DNA from: a virus
DNA length: 34,675 nt
IMG/VR virus record: IMGVR_UViG_3300011116_000664
Span: 1-34,675 of that record
Direction: 5' to 3' (one strand)
In this document: piece after piece, positions 21,267 through 29,484 of the stretch
Layout of the letters: each line of letters begins with the position of its first letter
Numbering within the stretch: position 1 is the first letter of the stretch
Notes under the pieces: generated by a model
What the model was told of the DNA's origin: nothing
Databases searched by the model: none
The model's input: only the letters and a program-made list of their open reading frames with translations
Position numbers and translations under genes: made by a program

Positions 21267-21466
21267 ACGGTCCGAGGACATGGCGCATCCTGTCGCATGG
21301 CGGCGTTGCTGACGTTGCTGTGGCCGAGGATGCTGACGTGGCCATTGCGGGCTACGTTGATTACCTGCAAGGCCATAAACGCGATTACGGCTATCCTGAC
21401 GCCTACGAGCTGGTAGCGGTATGCGTCGAGACGGCTGAACGTGTTACAGCAAGGGGGCAGCTATGA
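21239..21466 (+). CDS. Hypothetical protein
   Basis: 75 residues. N-terminal WRILSHGGVADVAVAEDADVAIAGYVDYLQGHKRDYGYPDAYELVAVCVETAERV, mixed alpha/beta with one Cys. No membrane span and no motif recognised. The stop overlaps the next ATG (ATGA). Part of the coupled train 20082-22638. Confidence 0.6.
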   Translation: MARDEWETMNGPRTWRILSHGGVADVAVAEDADVAIAGYVDYLQGHKRDYGYPDAYELVAVCVETAERVTARGQL

Positions 21467-21642
21467 GCTGGGCTGACTGGCTGCGGATATGGAACGCGCA
21501 CAAGCGCCAGGCCATAACGTCCGGCTGCGACCTCAAAGAGCTGTTAAAAGCAGACCTGGAAGCGCTGGGGCGCATGCCCAAGCTGCAACCATGGCCAGAA
21601 GGTCAACGTGCCAGCGATAACCGAGGCGAGGTGGACGGATGA
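21463..21642 (+). CDS. Hypothetical 59-residue protein
   Basis: A short gene linked by ATGA overlaps on both sides. Product begins MSWADWLRIWNAHKRQAITSG and continues CDLKELLKADLEALGRMPKLQPWPEGQRASDNRGEVDG. The N-terminal half is Trp-rich amphipathic helix and the C-terminal end is flexible. The two exact four-base overlaps support it as a real gene despite its size. No function assigned. Confidence 0.6.
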   Translation: MSWADWLRIWNAHKRQAITSGCDLKELLKADLEALGRMPKLQPWPEGQRASDNRGEVDG

Positions 21643-21884
21643 TTTACAAGGACGGACATTACGGAACGCGCCAAAAGCGCATCCGAGATAATGGCGACGG
21701 GCTTACCGATGAGGAGCGAAAGTTGGCCATCGGTTTGTCCTCGTCGAGGAGTAAAGCCGCGAGGATGCTCGGAGTAAGCCTAGAGACGCTGCAAGAGCTG
21801 TTAACGCCTTACGGGCGGGTGCAGCCAAAGACGCTTGAAAGGATACGAACGAGGATGGCAGACCTTAAGTCGGTGAGCGCTTGA
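21639..21884 (+). CDS. Putative HTH DNA-binding protein
   Basis: 81 residues, start overlapping the previous stop. The central part (DEERKLAIGLSSSRSKAARMLGVSLETLQELLTPYGRVQPKTLERIRTRM) has a helix-turn-helix pattern like Fis or small resolvase-type proteins (SRSKAARMLGVSLETLQELL). Basic N terminus (YGTRQKRIR). A regulator or DNA-binding accessory protein is likely. Confidence 0.6.
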   Translation: MIYKDGHYGTRQKRIRDNGDGLTDEERKLAIGLSSSRSKAARMLGVSLETLQELLTPYGRVQPKTLERIRTRMADLKSVSA

Positions 21885-21889
21885 TCGTC

Positions 21890-22084
21890 ATGGATGACGT
21901 TTCAGACGTGACGATTTCAATGCGGCTTAAGCTGTCAGAGCACTGGGAGGTGCGATTCAAAGGCCAGGTGCTTTACTCGTTTACCTCGAGCAAGTCTGCT
22001 CACGATAAACGCCGTTCGCTTGTTCAATACGAGACAGGTGGATATTCGGTCGTGCGCGTGCGAAGATTCAAAGTATGCCGTTGA
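21890..22084 (+). CDS. Hypothetical basic protein
   Basis: 64 residues from the ATG at 21890; a TTG at 21881 overlapping the previous stop (TTGA) is an equally coupled alternative. Beta-type sequence (DVTISMRLKLSEHWEVRFKGQVLYSFTSSKSAHDKRRSLVQYETGGYSVVRVRRFKV) with a basic C-terminal strand, suggesting a small nucleic-acid- or protein-binding fold. No family recognised. Confidence 0.55.
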   Translation: MDDVSDVTISMRLKLSEHWEVRFKGQVLYSFTSSKSAHDKRRSLVQYETGGYSVVRVRRFKVCR

Positions 22085-22347
22085 ACGTGTCGATGAAAGT
22101 AAGTGACAAGGGGATGGACGATTCCGAGGAGTGCGGGTGTGGCGAATGCTACTGCTGCGGCGCCCAGGAATACCGCGACAACGCGATTGCGCTCATTGGA
22201 ATGGAGCCTGTTAAGCAGGGTGACCCCAAGAACGTGCAACGCGAGATTGTGAAGCTGCTTGAGAAGCTGCCGATCAAGTCTGGGCGCAAGAGCGCACCAG
22301 GTTCGCAGCCTGGCATGATGTCGGAAGAGGATGGCTACGAGGACTGA
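22075..22347 (+). CDS. Hypothetical protein with dense Cys cluster
   Basis: 90 residues. Residues 20-28 are CGCGECYCC, five Cys in nine positions, surrounded by acidic residues. The rest is helical and basic (NVQREIVKLLEKLPIKSGRKSAPGSQPG). Such a cluster could hold zinc or another metal. The start overlaps the previous gene by ten bases; an ATG at 22093 would still include the cluster. No function assigned. Confidence 0.6.
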   Translation: MPLNVSMKVSDKGMDDSEECGCGECYCCGAQEYRDNAIALIGMEPVKQGDPKNVQREIVKLLEKLPIKSGRKSAPGSQPGMMSEEDGYED

Positions 22348-22353
22348 CAAGCG

Positions 22354-22638
22354 ATGACCGTTTCGCTTTGGACATGCCAGATGGAGTCTGCGCTTTATGA
22401 GCCGGACACAACCGGCCAACGACTAGTTGAGGCGGAATTGCTTGCGTTGCGTATCGTTGACGCAGCAAAACTGAGTGACCGTGAAGCGCTGGTCATAAAC
22501 GACCGTTTCTGGCTGGAGATGTCCTTGAGTGAAGTGGGCGATGGCTGCGGTCATGTGGGCCGCACTCGTGCAAAGCAGATTGAGATGCGAGCCATTCAAA
22601 AGCTGAGAAAGGCTGCCAGGGCGCTGCAGTGCCACTAA
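22354..22638 (+). CDS. Sigma-region-4-like transcription regulator (probable late activator)
   Basis: 94 residues. The stretch LSDREALVINDRFWLEMSLSEVGDGCGHVGRTRAKQIEMRAIQKLRKAARAL follows the sigma-70 region 4 pattern: L-x-x-REx-VI-x-RF, then SLxEVG, the HTH turn and TRxxxxQIExxAIxKLR. Region 2, which melts DNA, is absent, so it cannot be a full sigma factor. Proteins of this kind (like ArpU/RinA-type late regulators) are often encoded just before the terminase and control late genes. It overlaps the next gene by ten bases. Confidence 0.75.
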   Translation: MTVSLWTCQMESALYEPDTTGQRLVEAELLALRIVDAAKLSDREALVINDRFWLEMSLSEVGDGCGHVGRTRAKQIEMRAIQKLRKAARALQCH

Positions 22639-23021
22639 ACAGCTCAAAGGGAGAGCTTGTCCAAGAGGCAGATGGGCGTTGGAGAAAAGGCGCTAAGATT
22701 TCTCCAACGGGTAGAGTTTCTCAGGCGTGGACACCTGAGATGCGCGAGGCGTTTCACAACGCCCGTAAGCTTTCTGTTAGGGCAATTCAGAAGCTGTCAG
22801 AGCTGCTCGATTGCGGTGATGTTCGCGTTGAGCTGAAGGCTGCAGAAACGCTTTTGTTGCGCGTGTATGGCGCTCCAAAGGTAAGTGAGCCTGAAGAGCA
22901 AGACGAAGCGCCAAAGGTCAACCTTGAAGACCTTCCCCATGATGAACGATTGGCGTTGCTTGAAGATGCCGCCGTCAATGTTCAAAGAGCGCTTGAGCTT
23001 GAACGACTAAAGGCGAAGTAG
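22629..23021 (+). CDS. Putative terminase small subunit
   Basis: 130 residues from the GTG at 22629, overlapping the previous stop. Basic N terminus (KGELVQEADGRWRKGAKISPTGRVSQAWTPEMREAFHNARKLSVRAIQKLSELLDCGDVRVELKAAETLLLRVYGAPKV), then an acidic tail. A short DNA-binding helical domain followed by an oligomerisation helix, placed two bases before the large terminase, is the usual arrangement of TerS. Assignment rests on context and overall pattern; sequence conservation in TerS is weak. Confidence 0.65.
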   Translation: MPLNSSKGELVQEADGRWRKGAKISPTGRVSQAWTPEMREAFHNARKLSVRAIQKLSELLDCGDVRVELKAAETLLLRVYGAPKVSEPEEQDEAPKVNLEDLPHDERLALLEDAAVNVQRALELERLKAK

Positions 23022-23023
23022 GC

Positions 23024-24661
23024 ATGCCCGTAAGCCTTGAAGCTATCAACTATGCGGCGAGGGTAGTTGGTCCAAGTCTCGAAAAGATGCTTGTTTCATC
23101 AAGCGGCTTTGGTTTGACGACGGCAACTCCTTTGCAGCAGGCAATTTGCAGAATTGCAGATGGTGTCCCTCTTGGCGATCTGGTTGAAAAGCCTCTTTTA
23201 AAGAATGCTTCGCATTACGCGCGCGACATTCAAGAAAGGGCTACGTTCAAGTGGTCAATCGGTGACATTGAGGCGCTGCCTAAGTCTCGGCCTTCCGAGA
23301 TGTACATTATTGGTCCGATTAGGTCTGGTAAAAGCCTAATGACAGCGGCCGTTGGCGTTTGCGCTACGCAACGTTGTGACCTGTCGTTGCTTGGGCCTGG
23401 TGAAACGCCTCGTGTTTCCATTGTTTCGCTAACAACTGACCTTGCAAGCGTTGTTCATCAGCACGTTGTTGGGCGGTCCCTTGCTGTTCCTGCTTTAAGA
23501 AGCATCATTCTTGGTGACCCAAAGTCCGATTCGGTGCTTTTCAAGCATCCAACGGGCATTCCAATTGAGGTTAAGATTGTCGCTGGCAGCCGAGCTGGTG
23601 GAAGCTTGGTCGCGCGCTGGTCTGCTGGTGTTGTGTTCGACGAATTCACCCGCATGGTCGGTGGCGACGATGGCGTGATCAACTTTGACGACGCTAGGAG
23701 CGCTGTAAGCGGTCGCTTGCTGCCAGGCGCCCAGCTCTGCGGCATCGGCTCGCCGTGGGCGCCGTTTGGTCCTGCGTACAATATCGTGAACCAATACTGG
23801 CAGACGCCCTCTAAAGAGCGCGTTGTGCTTAGGGCTGTTGGTCCAGCGATGAATCCAATCTATTGGACTCCAGATCGCTGCGAGGAGCTTCGCCGTCGCG
23901 ACCCGGTTGCTTTTAGAACAGATGTTCTAGGTGAATTCTCTGACCCTGAGTCATCGCTGTTTACTGCCGACGACCTTGACCCAATTACAAGAAAGTGGCC
24001 TGTTAACTTAGAGGCCGAGCCTGGTCACAATTACGTTGCTGCAATTGACCCCGCAACGCGTGCAGACGCGTGGACGATGGTCGTTGCTACTAAGCGCAAA
24101 GATGGCGTAATACAGGTCGTTTTCACCAAACAATGGCAGGCCAAAAAAGGCATGCCACTGTCTCCCGACAGCGTTTTAAGGGAAATGGCTGAAGACCTGC
24201 ACCCTTACAACGTCGCCAGGGTTGTGACGGATCAATGGGCAGCAGATGCACTGTCAGACCTTGGAGCAAGGTATGGTCTTTGGATACATTCTCAATCAAT
24301 AACCTCGAGCAAAAAGGTCGAGCTGTTTGAGACAATGCGAACGCTTATCCTCGCTCGAAGGGTTGAGCTTCCGCCATTGAGAGAACTTCAGGACGATATT
24401 AGGCGCGTGAGAAAGCGCGTTACTCAGTCTGGAATTACAATTGAATTGCCAAGGGCCAGCGGAAGGCATTGCGACTTTGCTTTCGCAACTGCGCTGGCGC
24501 TTTCTCAGCCAGTTGGTGAGCCAGAAAGAGATTTGTCAGCAATTATTCCAGAGGGATGGGCACAACATGAGATCGAAGAAGCCGACAAGTATGCCAAGCA
24601 ATTCCGAAGAAACGAAGACATCGGAGACTTGGAAAGCGAACTCAATCAATGGGAAGATTGA
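23024..24661 (+). CDS. terL: Terminase large subunit
   Basis: 545 residues. ATPase domain: Walker A GPIRSGKS (97-104) and Walker B VVFDE (203-207). Nuclease domain: AAIDPATRADAW (D342), VVTDQWAAD (D403) and RHCDFAFATALAL (D484), the three acidic positions of the RNase-H-like metal site. It pumps DNA into the procapsid through the portal and cuts the concatemer. Length agrees with family members. The last 95 bases overlap the next gene. Confidence 0.92.
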   Translation: MPVSLEAINYAARVVGPSLEKMLVSSSGFGLTTATPLQQAICRIADGVPLGDLVEKPLLKNASHYARDIQERATFKWSIGDIEALPKSRPSEMYIIGPIRSGKSLMTAAVGVCATQRCDLSLLGPGETPRVSIVSLTTDLASVVHQHVVGRSLAVPALRSIILGDPKSDSVLFKHPTGIPIEVKIVAGSRAGGSLVARWSAGVVFDEFTRMVGGDDGVINFDDARSAVSGRLLPGAQLCGIGSPWAPFGPAYNIVNQYWQTPSKERVVLRAVGPAMNPIYWTPDRCEELRRRDPVAFRTDVLGEFSDPESSLFTADDLDPITRKWPVNLEAEPGHNYVAAIDPATRADAWTMVVATKRKDGVIQVVFTKQWQAKKGMPLSPDSVLREMAEDLHPYNVARVVTDQWAADALSDLGARYGLWIHSQSITSSKKVELFETMRTLILARRVELPPLRELQDDIRRVRKRVTQSGITIELPRASGRHCDFAFATALALSQPVGEPERDLSAIIPEGWAQHEIEEADKYAKQFRRNEDIGDLESELNQWED

Positions 24662-24866
24662 TGTTTTAAGTTTAAAAGAGCTAATCGCTGTCCTTCGCAA
24701 AGAGGGCGTTGTTAAGTTTAAAGGCAACGGCACAGAGATTGAGCTTGGGCCAATGATGCCTTTGCGTTCATTGGATGATTTCGCAACGACTGGCGTAGAA
24801 GAGATGATGGAAGATGACGCCAGGTTCGACCACGTTGGAATTAAGCTGAGGAAGATGGAACAATGA
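24567..24866 (+). CDS. Small protein between terminase and portal
   Basis: 99 residues from the ATG at 24567, preceded by GAGGGATGGG; this start lies inside the terL end and no alternative start exists downstream in frame near the stop of terL. Residues 30-60 (NGKIDVLSLKELIAVLRKEGVVKFKGNGTEIELG) resemble a short helix-strand unit commonly found in this slot of podovirus-like genomes. The end overlaps the next gene. Role unknown, possibly a head-assembly or packaging accessory. Confidence 0.6.
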   Translation: MRSKKPTSMPSNSEETKTSETWKANSINGKIDVLSLKELIAVLRKEGVVKFKGNGTEIELGPMMPLRSLDDFATTGVEEMMEDDARFDHVGIKLRKMEQ

Positions 24867-25183
24867 AACTTAAGCGCGTTATTTTTCGCGAGTCGTGCGA
24901 GGCACCAGGCACCAACTCAAAGGTTGTGTACCTGCAATCTACTGAGCCGCTGCGAAAGGACAGCTATGTGTCCGACTTGCGCCTGGCGTCGTTTGGCGTT
25001 CTTGCAGGCGACGAGGTGTATCCGCTGCATATGGTGCGCCGTATGACGGTGGACGCACAGGAAACTAAAGCTGAGCAGGCGTCAGACCTCAAGGGTTTGG
25101 CAGCGCATGAGGCCGATCACTTGGTTGATTTGCCATGGGCAAGCGAGCCTCCGAAGAAGCGCGGAAGGCCACCGAAGGCATAA
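24863..25183 (+). CDS. Hypothetical protein with C-terminal AT-hook
   Basis: 106 residues, start overlapping the previous stop. N-terminal beta-type domain (MKLKRVIFRESCEAPGTNSKVVYLQ...VYPLHMVRRMTV) and an acidic middle. It ends KKRGRPPKA, a textbook AT-hook that inserts into the minor groove of A/T-rich DNA. Placement in the packaging cluster suggests DNA contact during packaging or regulation of nearby promoters. Followed by a 90-bp gap with two hairpins. Confidence 0.65.
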   Translation: MKLKRVIFRESCEAPGTNSKVVYLQSTEPLRKDSYVSDLRLASFGVLAGDEVYPLHMVRRMTVDAQETKAEQASDLKGLAAHEADHLVDLPWASEPPKKRGRPPKA

Positions 25184-25187
25184 AAAA

Positions 25188-25250
25188 GCCGGTCAGCGCA
25201 AGGCGAGAAGCGCTAACCGGCCAAGTCTCGCGGAGATGGGGACGCGAGAC
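25188..25250 (+). promoter_or_regulatory. Twin hairpins ahead of the portal gene
   Basis: Hairpin one: 25188-25199 pairs with 25210-25221 (12-base arms, one mismatch, 10-base loop). Hairpin two: GTCTCGCG at 25225-25232 pairs perfectly with CGCGAGAC at 25243-25250, also with a 10-base loop. They are three bases apart and lack a T-tract, so they are poor terminators. They could be RNase processing sites or barriers that set head-gene expression. The gap 25184-25272 holds nothing else except GGGGA before the portal ATG. Confidence 0.65.
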
Positions 25251-25272
25251 GTGATACTAATACCGGGGAACA

Positions 25273-27144
25273 ATGAATTACGCAAAGGATCGTTGGTGGA
25301 ATGCTGAACCGTCGTTGCTCGCAGCTGAGACGATGGCAGAAGCACGCCGAGTCGATAACGTTACGAGCGTTCGGCGCATGCAGATGCTCGAATCTTATTG
25401 CTTGTACGGTGACGAGACTGCGATTCCAGAAAACGTAATTGAGCTTCGCGCGCAACCAAGCGTAACGCGCAATGTGCTGGCGCTTGCTGTTGACACGGTT
25501 ATCAGCGAAATCACGCAAGCAAAGCCTCGTCCGATGTTCGTTACCATCGGTGGCGATTGGCTTGAGCAAGAGCGCGCGCGAAAGCTGACTTACTTTAACG
25601 ATGCCGAGTTCGACCATTGCAACGTCCACGAGCTGGCAGAGCAGGCTGCCCGTGATGCCGTAATCTCTGGCCTTGGCATCCTTCGACCTCGGCGTGACCC
25701 CGCCGACGACACTAAGGTCATCATTGAGCGCATCTTCCCGCCCAACTTCCTAGTTGATGACCGTGGTGCGATTGACGTGGTGCCACGCTCGTTCTTTGTC
25801 CGTCATTTGCTCGACAAGTGGCAGCTTTGCGAGCTGTACCCCGATCAACGCGAATCCATCCAGATGGCTGCTACCGTCGATTCGTCGGCGTGGTTTAGCG
25901 ATGGTCCTCGAGGTCAGGACCTCGTTGAGGTCATCGAAGCCGTGCATCTTCCGTCAAAGCCTGGCGCTACCGATGGGCGCCATGTGCTGTGCATCGCAGA
26001 GACAGTGCTGGTTGATCAGCCTTACGTCTACAATGAACCGCCGTTCGTATTCATTCGCGCTGTAAAGCCGATGCGGCGCTTCTGGGGGCTATCCTTGGTG
26101 CAACGTGCGGCGCCGACTCAAATCGAGCTCAATCGCGTCCTACGCCGCTGGAACGAGGCACTACGCCTTAACGCTACCTCGCTTTGGTTTATCAATCGCC
26201 AAAGCCGCGTTGTGAAGGCTCATATGGTGAACCAGGTTGGCGCCATTGTTGAGCACGATGGACCGCCACCGCAGCAGATGACGCCTGCTGTCATGCATCC
26301 GCAAGTCGCAGCGTACATTGAGCAATGCGAAGCACGCGTGTTCAAGTTGATGGGTGCAAGCGAGCTTGCTGCTACGTCGATGAAACCGGCAGGGCTTAAC
26401 AGTGGCCGAGCGCTTCAGGTTTACAACGACGTTCAATCGAGGCGTTTTATTAGCCTTGAGCGAGCATTTGAGAACCTCTACGTTGACTTGGCCAAGTGGA
26501 TAGTAGTTCTTCATACTGAGATTGCAGAGGACTACCCAGGCCATGAGATTGTGTGCTCAGACGGTCCTACGCGAACGACGCGCATTAAATGGTCCGATAT
26601 TGACCTTGAAGAAGGTCGTTTCCGAGCGCGAGTTTTCCCGACCTCGGCGTTCCCAACGAACCCAGCAGCCAAGATCCAAGTGCTGCAAGACATGCTTGGC
26701 TCAGGCGTCATTGACCAGCAGAGCTTCTACGAGCTGGCGCTTGATGTGCCCGACCTTGAGAGCGTTCGAAACCGCGTAGTGGCGCCCATTGAGCTAATCC
26801 ACAAGCGGCTAGCAAAGATGCTGTACGACAACGTGTACATGCCACCGGAGCCAGTAATGGACCTGGCGCTTGCGTTGCGTGAAACGACGCTAGCGATCCA
26901 ACGCGCAGAGCTGGACGATATCCCCGAGGAGCGCGTTGACCTTTTGCGTCAATTCCTGACGCATGTGCAGATGTTGCAAGCGCAGGCGATGCCTCCGCCG
27001 CCACCTGGGCCTATGCCTGGCCCAATGCCTGGCCCTGGTCCGATGCCTGGTGGCGATATGGGCATGATGCCTCCAATGCCTCCAGAAATGATGGGAGGCG
27101 CGTTGCCTCCAATGCCGCCTGGGCCTCCAGGTATGCCGAGCTGA
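25273..27144 (+). CDS. Portal protein
   Basis: 623 residues, preceded by GGGGAA. N-terminal wing/clip arrangement with WWNAEPSLLAAETMAEARR, NVLALAVDTVISEITQAKPRPMFVTIGGDWLEQERARKLTYF, DAVISGLGILRPRR and EPPFVFIRAVKPMRRFWGLSLVQRAAPTQIELNR are typical of podovirus-like portal proteins, which form a 12-fold ring for DNA passage and terminase docking. The last 45 residues are a Pro/Met/Gly tail (PPPPPGPMPGPMPGPGPMPGG...), unusual for this family and possibly exposed inside the capsid. Confidence 0.85.
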   Translation: MNYAKDRWWNAEPSLLAAETMAEARRVDNVTSVRRMQMLESYCLYGDETAIPENVIELRAQPSVTRNVLALAVDTVISEITQAKPRPMFVTIGGDWLEQERARKLTYFNDAEFDHCNVHELAEQAARDAVISGLGILRPRRDPADDTKVIIERIFPPNFLVDDRGAIDVVPRSFFVRHLLDKWQLCELYPDQRESIQMAATVDSSAWFSDGPRGQDLVEVIEAVHLPSKPGATDGRHVLCIAETVLVDQPYVYNEPPFVFIRAVKPMRRFWGLSLVQRAAPTQIELNRVLRRWNEALRLNATSLWFINRQSRVVKAHMVNQVGAIVEHDGPPPQQMTPAVMHPQVAAYIEQCEARVFKLMGASELAATSMKPAGLNSGRALQVYNDVQSRRFISLERAFENLYVDLAKWIVVLHTEIAEDYPGHEIVCSDGPTRTTRIKWSDIDLEEGRFRARVFPTSAFPTNPAAKIQVLQDMLGSGVIDQQSFYELALDVPDLESVRNRVVAPIELIHKRLAKMLYDNVYMPPEPVMDLALALRETTLAIQRAELDDIPEERVDLLRQFLTHVQMLQAQAMPPPPPGPMPGPMPGPGPMPGGDMGMMPPMPPEMMGGALPPMPPGPPGMPS

Positions 27145-27154
27145 AAGGAACGAG

Positions 27155-28195
27155 ATGGCTGAGAACGAAGTTACGCCAGTTGTTGAGCAGATCGTTGGCA
27201 CTGGCTCTGAGTCTGTCGATGACCGTATTGCTGCCGCAGCAATGGCTCTAGGAGACGATGAACAAGTTGCGCCCACTGAGCCTGCTCCAAGCTCCGAAGA
27301 TGCAAAAGAGGAGCAGCCAGAGCCAAAGGAAGGCCAAAGCCAAGACAAGGCCAAGGCCGCTGACGATGCGGAGCAAAAGAAGCCCCGCAACATGCTCCGA
27401 GATGTGGCAGCCGAGTGGGCGACCGCTCGCAGGATGCAGCAGGCGAACACTAAGCGAGCGCAAGAGCTGGAAGCGCGCCAGCAGCAAATCGAGCAAGAGG
27501 CTGCGACGGCTCGCGAGGTTGCTACGCTCATGCGTCACAACCCAATTGCGGCTGCGGAGCGCGTTGCACAGCTCGCCGGCATCTCTCCGCATGAATACCT
27601 CCAGCGTTTGCAGCTTGCGTACATCAATGGCGACAATTCGCAGCAACGGCCGCAGCAGGATGCGGCAATTGCTAACGAGGTGGCGCAGCTTCGAGCGGAA
27701 CTGTACGCGGAGCGTAACCGTAGGGAGCAGGAAGAGCAGGCTCGCTACTACCAGCAGCAGGTTGCTGAAGTCACTACGACTGAAACGCAGAACCTTGTGG
27801 GACTTGCGAAAGCGTATGCCGATCAATTCCCCGCGCTTCAACACTTGTCGGACGATGCGCTTACGCGGCGAGTGAACGACGCTGTGCAGTTTTACGTTTC
27901 TCGAGGTGACGAGGTTGGTCGCTTTGAGGTCCTTAGCGCTGTGAATAACATCGTTAATGATACGCTTGCAGAATACGGGCTAACTGATAGTCTCAAGCAA
28001 CGGGTTGCCTCCGCGCCCGCGCCTAACGGCGGTAAGCGGCAGGGGACAAACGCTGCGCCCACAAGGCAGCGCAACGGCTCAGGCCGGTACATCCCAACGA
28101 ATGCGGCAGCCGCCGAAGGTGGCGCACCGCGACGAGCGATGACCGTGGAGGAGCGCTTGGCAGAGGCCACCAAAGTATTGTGGTCCGCTGACTGA
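27155..28195 (+). CDS. Putative scaffolding protein
   Basis: 346 residues. Acidic N terminus (residues 1-80, Glu/Gln/Ala/Lys-rich), long coiled-coil stretch with many Gln and Arg (EWATARRMQQANTKRAQELEARQQQIEQEAATAREV; AELYAERNRREQEEQARYYQQQVAEVTTTETQNLVGLAKAYADQF) and a basic C terminus (PAPNGGKRQGTNAAPTRQRNG). This layout, between portal and major capsid protein, is that of scaffold proteins that guide procapsid assembly and then leave or are cleaved. GAACG-like sequence precedes its start. Assignment is by position and composition. Confidence 0.75.
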   Translation: MAENEVTPVVEQIVGTGSESVDDRIAAAAMALGDDEQVAPTEPAPSSEDAKEEQPEPKEGQSQDKAKAADDAEQKKPRNMLRDVAAEWATARRMQQANTKRAQELEARQQQIEQEAATAREVATLMRHNPIAAAERVAQLAGISPHEYLQRLQLAYINGDNSQQRPQQDAAIANEVAQLRAELYAERNRREQEEQARYYQQQVAEVTTTETQNLVGLAKAYADQFPALQHLSDDALTRRVNDAVQFYVSRGDEVGRFEVLSAVNNIVNDTLAEYGLTDSLKQRVASAPAPNGGKRQGTNAAPTRQRNGSGRYIPTNAAAAEGGAPRRAMTVEERLAEATKVLWSAD

Positions 28196-28242
28196 CTCTT
28201 GCGTCGTCACTCACAATCCCAATTTAATTTTCGAGGTACACA

Positions 28243-29457
28243 ATGGCTTCTCTAAACATGTCGTCGTTCAGCTCCGCGCTGAAAATCCTTTATCCCGATT
28301 CGCTTGAGGAGGTTTGGTTTCCCGAAGCTCCGTTCCTTGCTTGGGTCCCGAAGTCCTACGACTTTGAAGGCGCTAGCAAGCAAAGCAACGCGATGTTTTC
28401 GGGCATCCGTGGCTCTACCGACTTCAGCACCGCGCTGAACGGCAAGTCGGTCCCGTCGCTTGCGAAGTTCAACGTCACCCGCAAGAAGGATTACGTCCTC
28501 GGCTCGATTGATAACGAGACGATGATGGCCTCTGCGTCGAACAAGGGTGCGATTGCCAAGGCGATCAAAACCCAGGTTGACGCGGCTGCTTACGAGTTTG
28601 GACGCTCGATGGCGGTCCAGGTTTGGGGCGATGGCAGCGGCGTTCGAGGCGTTGCTGGCGCGGTTGCGGCGTTCCCGGTTGTGACTCTTACTGACCGTCG
28701 CGATTGCGTTAAATTCGAGGTCGGTATGGTCCTTGAGGCCAAGAGCGCGGGCGGCGTTGTCTACGCTGGTTCGTTCTTGGTTACGGCAATCGACATCGAC
28801 GCAGGCACCATTACGCTTGCCCTCCAGGGTGGCGCTGTTGCTCCGATTATCGGTGACTTGTTCGCTCGTCAGGGCGACTTCCTTGCTGGTACGGGCAACT
28901 CCAACTGCATGAGCGGAGTATTTGCCTGGATTCCGGTTGCGGCGCCTACGGCAACCCCGTTCTTTGGCGTTGACCGTTCGGTTAACCCGGTTCGCCTCGC
29001 TGGTGGTCGCATCAAGGGCGGCGCCAAGACGATTGAGGAGGTCATCTTTGACAGCCTTGCTCGCGGCAAGACGAACGGCGGTAAGTTTGACACGGTTTGG
29101 ATGAACTCCGAGCGCGCTGCCGAGCTTCAGAAGTCGATGCAGGCGAAGGCTTTCGTTGATGTCCAGAGCGCGGGCAAGGCCAAGGTCGGTTTCCAGGGCT
29201 TTAACCTGGTTACCAGTTCTGGCAACCTCACGGTGCTTGACGACCCGACGTGCCCCTACGCTTACGGTTTGCTCTCGAACCGTAGCGCCTGGGAGTTTGC
29301 CACGCTTGGTGACGCACCGCACTTTGCCGAGGAGGACGGTCGCCGGTTCCTTCGCGAAAGCGCGAGCGACGGTATCGAGTTCCGCCTTAAGATGTACGGC
29401 AACCTCATCTGTCAGCGTCCCGTTGACAACATGGTCATCGATTTCGATGGCGTGTGA
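28243..29457 (+). CDS. Major capsid protein
   Basis: 404 residues, preceded by a GAGGT Shine-Dalgarno and a 47-bp gap (28196-28242) with no further feature. The sequence is even in composition (Gly/Ala/Val-rich, few Cys), starts MASLNMSSFSSALKILYPDSLEEVWFPEAPFLAWVPKS and has the long middle (YEFGRSMAVQVWGDGSGVRG) seen in HK97-fold capsid proteins of podovirus-like phages. High expression is suggested by its strong ribosome-binding site and by more C-ending codons than in neighbours. The family is inferred from context, size and position after the scaffold. Confidence 0.85.
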   Translation: MASLNMSSFSSALKILYPDSLEEVWFPEAPFLAWVPKSYDFEGASKQSNAMFSGIRGSTDFSTALNGKSVPSLAKFNVTRKKDYVLGSIDNETMMASASNKGAIAKAIKTQVDAAAYEFGRSMAVQVWGDGSGVRGVAGAVAAFPVVTLTDRRDCVKFEVGMVLEAKSAGGVVYAGSFLVTAIDIDAGTITLALQGGAVAPIIGDLFARQGDFLAGTGNSNCMSGVFAWIPVAAPTATPFFGVDRSVNPVRLAGGRIKGGAKTIEEVIFDSLARGKTNGGKFDTVWMNSERAAELQKSMQAKAFVDVQSAGKAKVGFQGFNLVTSSGNLTVLDDPTCPYAYGLLSNRSAWEFATLGDAPHFAEEDGRRFLRESASDGIEFRLKMYGNLICQRPVDNMVIDFDGV

Positions 29458-29484
29458 TTTGCGGCTTAATTAGGAGAACAGAAC

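Noticed and set aside
28252-29322. 356-residue open frame opposite the major capsid gene
   Set aside because: It is a shadow of a strongly coding frame; composition is Arg/Asn-rich and unnatural, with no start signal.
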